A program made the translations under genes and the position numbers. Under the pieces are notes generated by a model, which had not been told where the DNA came from, searched no databases, and saw nothing but the letters and a program-made list of their open reading frames with translations. This document shows, in pieces, positions 41,863 through 44,250 of a stretch of DNA of 44,250 bases; within the stretch, counting starts at the first letter, position 1; every line of letters begins with the position of its first letter. Source of the stretch: Pseudomonadales bacterium (GTDB lineage: Bacteria; Pseudomonadota; Gammaproteobacteria; Pseudomonadales; Azotimanducaceae); contig JAJEIQ010000018.1 of the NCBI GenBank assembly GCA_022827905.1, forward strand, positions 1 through 44,250, written 5' to 3'.

Positions 41863-44043
41863 CTAAGCCAGGGGGCGCGGCCGCTCGGCTTTACTGATTC
41901 GGCCGGGAAAGCCCTTGAAGTGGGGGACACCTTGTTCCGCATCCAGAAATTCGTCGTCATCGGAACAGAGTACGGCGTCACTTGAAATGAAAGCGCCGGA
42001 GAGGTTGTCCTGGCCACGGAGTTCCGGGTACCACCAACCGTGGGGCACGCGCAGGTGCCCTTCCTTCATGCTGGGCTGCACGGACAGCTCGGCGGTGACT
42101 TGGCCGGTTGCGGTTTCGAGCCGGACCCAATCCCCCTCCGTCAATTCCTCGCGGCTTGCGTCTTCGGGATGCAGGAAGATCTTGGGGATTGGGGAGCGCT
42201 GGCGCAGCACCTCGATGTTGCGTTGGCCGGTCTGGAAGAACGCATCCTCCCGAACGCCGGTGAACACTCGATACGGGTACTCCTCGCTGGGCCGAGGCCC
42301 CTCGCGGTAATAGGGCAGCGGATCGAAGCCTAGGTCGTCGAGCACGCTGGAGTAGAGCTCCACCTTGCCGCTGGGCGTGGCGAAGCCGGTTCTTCGGTAC
42401 TTGTGGAACTCCGGTGGCGGCATTTCCATGTAGCCCGACTGCTCGAACTCGGCGAAGGTGCGGCCCGAGCGCGACAGCCGGTAGTCGAGCATGTCCTGCA
42501 GGCTCGCCCAGGGGAACTCGTTGCCGAAGCCGAAGCGGACCGCCAGATCGCGCCAGAACTGGAAGGTGCTTGAAGCCTGCTCCGGTGCCTCCACCACCTG
42601 TTGCGACAAGGCCAACCGCGTGCTCCAACTCCAGCTATCGGCGATGTGATTGCGCTCGGTGAACGTATCCCCCGGCAGCACGTAGTCGGCCAGCATGGCG
42701 GTCGGCGTCATGAACAGCTCGTGGGCGATGATCAGCTCCTGGTTCATCAGCCCCTGATGGATCTGGTGCTGGTTGGCGTAGCTTAGGAGGGTGTTGTTGC
42801 CCAGCGTGATGAACGCCTTGACCGGGTAGGGTTCGCCGGTCGCCATCGCCCGGAACACATGGGAGGGGTTGGCCATGTGGCAGCCCATGACGATGTCCGC
42901 GTAGGGGTAGCCCCAGACCTTTTCCGTGGGCTCTTTCAGCATTTCGGCGACGCGGTAGGTGAAGGCCGGATGGTCGTCGTAGCCGAGCTGCTTGGCCTTC
43001 TGCTCGTCCGGCAGGGCCTCGTGCAGGCCGATCTCCGACTCCGGGATGTAGTCCGGGCTGAATCCGCCGAGGGTTTCGCCGCCCTCGGCATCCAGGTTGC
43101 CGGTGACCGCCCGCAGGATCGAGTGCAGGCGGATGGCCGAGGTGGATGAAATCTGCTGGTCGGTGATCGGCGTCCAGGGAATCACCGCGCCCTCGGAGGT
43201 GGCATAGAGGCGGGCCGCCTCGGCGATCAGGTCGCGATCGACGCCGGTGATGGCTTCGACGCGCTCCAGCGGATACTCGTCGACCCGCTCGCGCAGCTCG
43301 TCGAATCCAACGCAGTGGTCCCGGACGAATGCCTCGTCGTAAAGACCCTCATCGAAGATGACCTTCAGCCAGCCGAGGCACATGGCGGCATCCGTGCCTG
43401 CCCGAAGGCGCAGGTGCAGGTCGGCGGTCTCCGCCTGGTCCGACACGCGCGGGTCCAGCACGATCAGCTTGGCGCCCTGTGCCCGCGCCGCGTTGATGGC
43501 GTTGTAGATCGGCGTCCAGGAGTGCTTGCGGGGGTTGTGGCCGAACAGCACGATGCACTTGGTGTTGGCGTAGTCCGGCTGCGGAAACCAGCCGTAGGTC
43601 AGCCGGTTGACGGCCGCGGTGTTGCCCGCGCAGAGCGCCACGCCGCTGATCCAGTTGGGCGAGCCCAGCAAGTTCATGAAGCGCCGGTCGGTGGCGTGGG
43701 TGGTTTGGGTGTTCCAGCCGGAGGTGGACACCGCCAGCGACTCGGGGCCGTATTGATCTACAACCTTCTTGAGCCGCGCCGCGATTTCATCCATCGCCTG
43801 CTCGTAGGGAATCTCCTCCCAGCGGTCCTCCCCGCGGCCGCCGACTCGCTTGAGGGGCACCCGAATCCGATCGTCATGGTTGTGAATGTGCGGCGCGGCG
43901 ACCCCCTTGAAGCAGATGTTGCGGGCCAGCATGGGGTTGTCGTGGGCCAGCACCCGGCTCACCTTGCCGTCTTCCGCCTCGGTGCGGAGTTGGCAGCCGA
44001 TGTCGCAGATGGTGCAGATGGAGTACTTGGTTGTTGTGGACAT
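41863..44043 (-). CDS. Molybdopterin-dependent oxidoreductase (DMSO reductase superfamily)
   Basis: This molybdenum or tungsten enzyme has bis-MGD and one [4Fe-4S] cluster. The start at 44043 (MSTTTKYS) has AAGG upstream, giving 726 residues; a longer frame to 44091 is unlikely. Cluster Cys are C10, C13, C17 and C44, followed by K46 in CFKG. A Cys at about 138 (GVALCAGN) sits at the metal-ligand position, as in formate dehydrogenase, nitrate reductase and thiosulphate reductase relatives. FGHNPRKHSW, PRVSDQAE, LGNNTLL and the C-terminal DWVRLETATGQV are cofactor-binding parts. No Tat signal is seen, so it is probably cytoplasmic. No electron-transfer or membrane-anchor subunit is next to it. 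The substrate is unknown. Confidence 0.93.
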   Translation of the reverse strand: MSTTTKYSICTICDIGCQLRTEAEDGKVSRVLAHDNPMLARNICFKGVAAPHIHNHDDRIRVPLKRVGGRGEDRWEEIPYEQAMDEIAARLKKVVDQYGPESLAVSTSGWNTQTTHATDRRFMNLLGSPNWISGVALCAGNTAAVNRLTYGWFPQPDYANTKCIVLFGHNPRKHSWTPIYNAINAARAQGAKLIVLDPRVSDQAETADLHLRLRAGTDAAMCLGWLKVIFDEGLYDEAFVRDHCVGFDELRERVDEYPLERVEAITGVDRDLIAEAARLYATSEGAVIPWTPITDQQISSTSAIRLHSILRAVTGNLDAEGGETLGGFSPDYIPESEIGLHEALPDEQKAKQLGYDDHPAFTYRVAEMLKEPTEKVWGYPYADIVMGCHMANPSHVFRAMATGEPYPVKAFITLGNNTLLSYANQHQIHQGLMNQELIIAHELFMTPTAMLADYVLPGDTFTERNHIADSWSWSTRLALSQQVVEAPEQASSTFQFWRDLAVRFGFGNEFPWASLQDMLDYRLSRSGRTFAEFEQSGYMEMPPPEFHKYRRTGFATPSGKVELYSSVLDDLGFDPLPYYREGPRPSEEYPYRVFTGVREDAFFQTGQRNIEVLRQRSPIPKIFLHPEDASREELTEGDWVRLETATGQVTAELSVQPSMKEGHLRVPHGWWYPELRGQDNLSGAFISSDAVLCSDDDEFLDAEQGVPHFKGFPGRISKAERPRPLA

Positions 44044-44113
44044 GGGTTGCGCCTTGCTTGAGTGCGGGGGAACCTCACATGCTACCAGCAATTCTGAATT
44101 GCCGGAGCGAGAG

Positions 44114-44250
44114 TCTTATCCAACGAGAAGTGAGCCTGAACGGGAGCCGGGTTTCCAACGGGAAGTGAGCCTGAAGGGTCGGTTTTTGGGATCATCGGAG
44201 GATGATCGTGACACTTCAGACCGAGCGGATCAGGACGTTGGAGGAGGTTC
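44114..44250 (+). mobile_element. Left end of a second mobile element, truncated by the window
   Basis: A dispersed-repeat unit starting TTGCCGGAGCGAG at about 44099 breaks off at 44111. It is followed by two direct repeats, TCCAACG(A/G)GAAGTGAGCC, at 44119-44144 and 44154-44178, 35 bases apart, and then a gene start. Terminal tandem repeats just before a recombinase-like gene suggest transposase binding sites at the end of an insertion sequence. The boundary is inferred from the interrupted repeat. Confidence 0.45.
44208..44250 (+). CDS. N-terminus of a probable transposase/integrase, cut by window edge
   Basis: Only about 14 residues are visible (VTLQTERIRTLEEV). GTG 44208 is preferred because GGAGG at 44197-44201 lies 6 bases upstream; ATG 44202, in the same frame, touches that site. 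The opening resembles integrase-core transposases I remember beginning with LQTERIRTLE, but so short a piece cannot settle the family. The preceding direct repeats support a mobile element. Confidence 0.4.
   Translation, partial: MTLQTERIRTLEEV

Overview
The window looks like a chromosomal segment of a G+C-rich gammaproteobacterium. The evidence is the envelope gene order nadD-rsfS-mrdA-rodA-mltB-rlpA-dacA-lipB, a TonB-dependent receptor, lipB/moeB-type housekeeping genes and a CYP153-type P450. The P450 and the carotenoid oxygenase point to a lipid- or hydrocarbon-exposed, possibly marine or host-associated life. That ecology is inference, and no species is recognised.

Layout. (1) 1-4650: the 3' part of an IS256-family element, followed by four minus-strand accessory genes of visibly lower G+C: a hypothetical that the IS appears to have cut, two membrane proteins, and a class 3 lipase. 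(2) 4715-11989: a bidirectional terminator, a large TonB-dependent receptor with an EF-hand loop, a carotenoid oxygenase/DUF2141 operon divergent from a membrane-anchored LytTR regulator, and an AI-2E/PerM-type permease. (3) 12185-15006: a MoxR-type AAA+ ATPase plus VWA protein pair (CbbQ/NorQ with CbbO/NorD) without an obvious client enzyme. (4) 15163-24689: uppP, a LON-domain protein, and the nadD-to-lipB envelope and lipoate cluster. (5) 24646-28633: moeB, then a divergent Lrp regulator and alanine dehydrogenase, and a class III aminotransferase. (6) 28662-40119: a defence-type island with a single-chain type ISP restriction-modification enzyme, a MazF/PemK toxin overlapping its 3' end, a 1297-residue STAND NTPase, a class III nucleotide-cyclase-like protein directly upstream of it, and a small membrane protein. 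(7) 40551-44250: a CYP153 P450, a molybdopterin oxidoreductase, and the start of a second mobile element.

A dispersed palindromic repeat (stem CGAGGGCG/CGCCCTCG) occurs at least seven times in gaps between core genes. One pair lies inside lipB and is translated in frame.

The strongest candidate for an undescribed system is the minus-strand pair at 33940-39444: a class III cyclase homologue (putative signal producer) followed by a large STAND NTPase (putative sensor or effector). A small membrane protein lies upstream, and a restriction-modification/toxin unit lies alongside. The domain calls rest on motifs read by eye; the joint defence role is inference.
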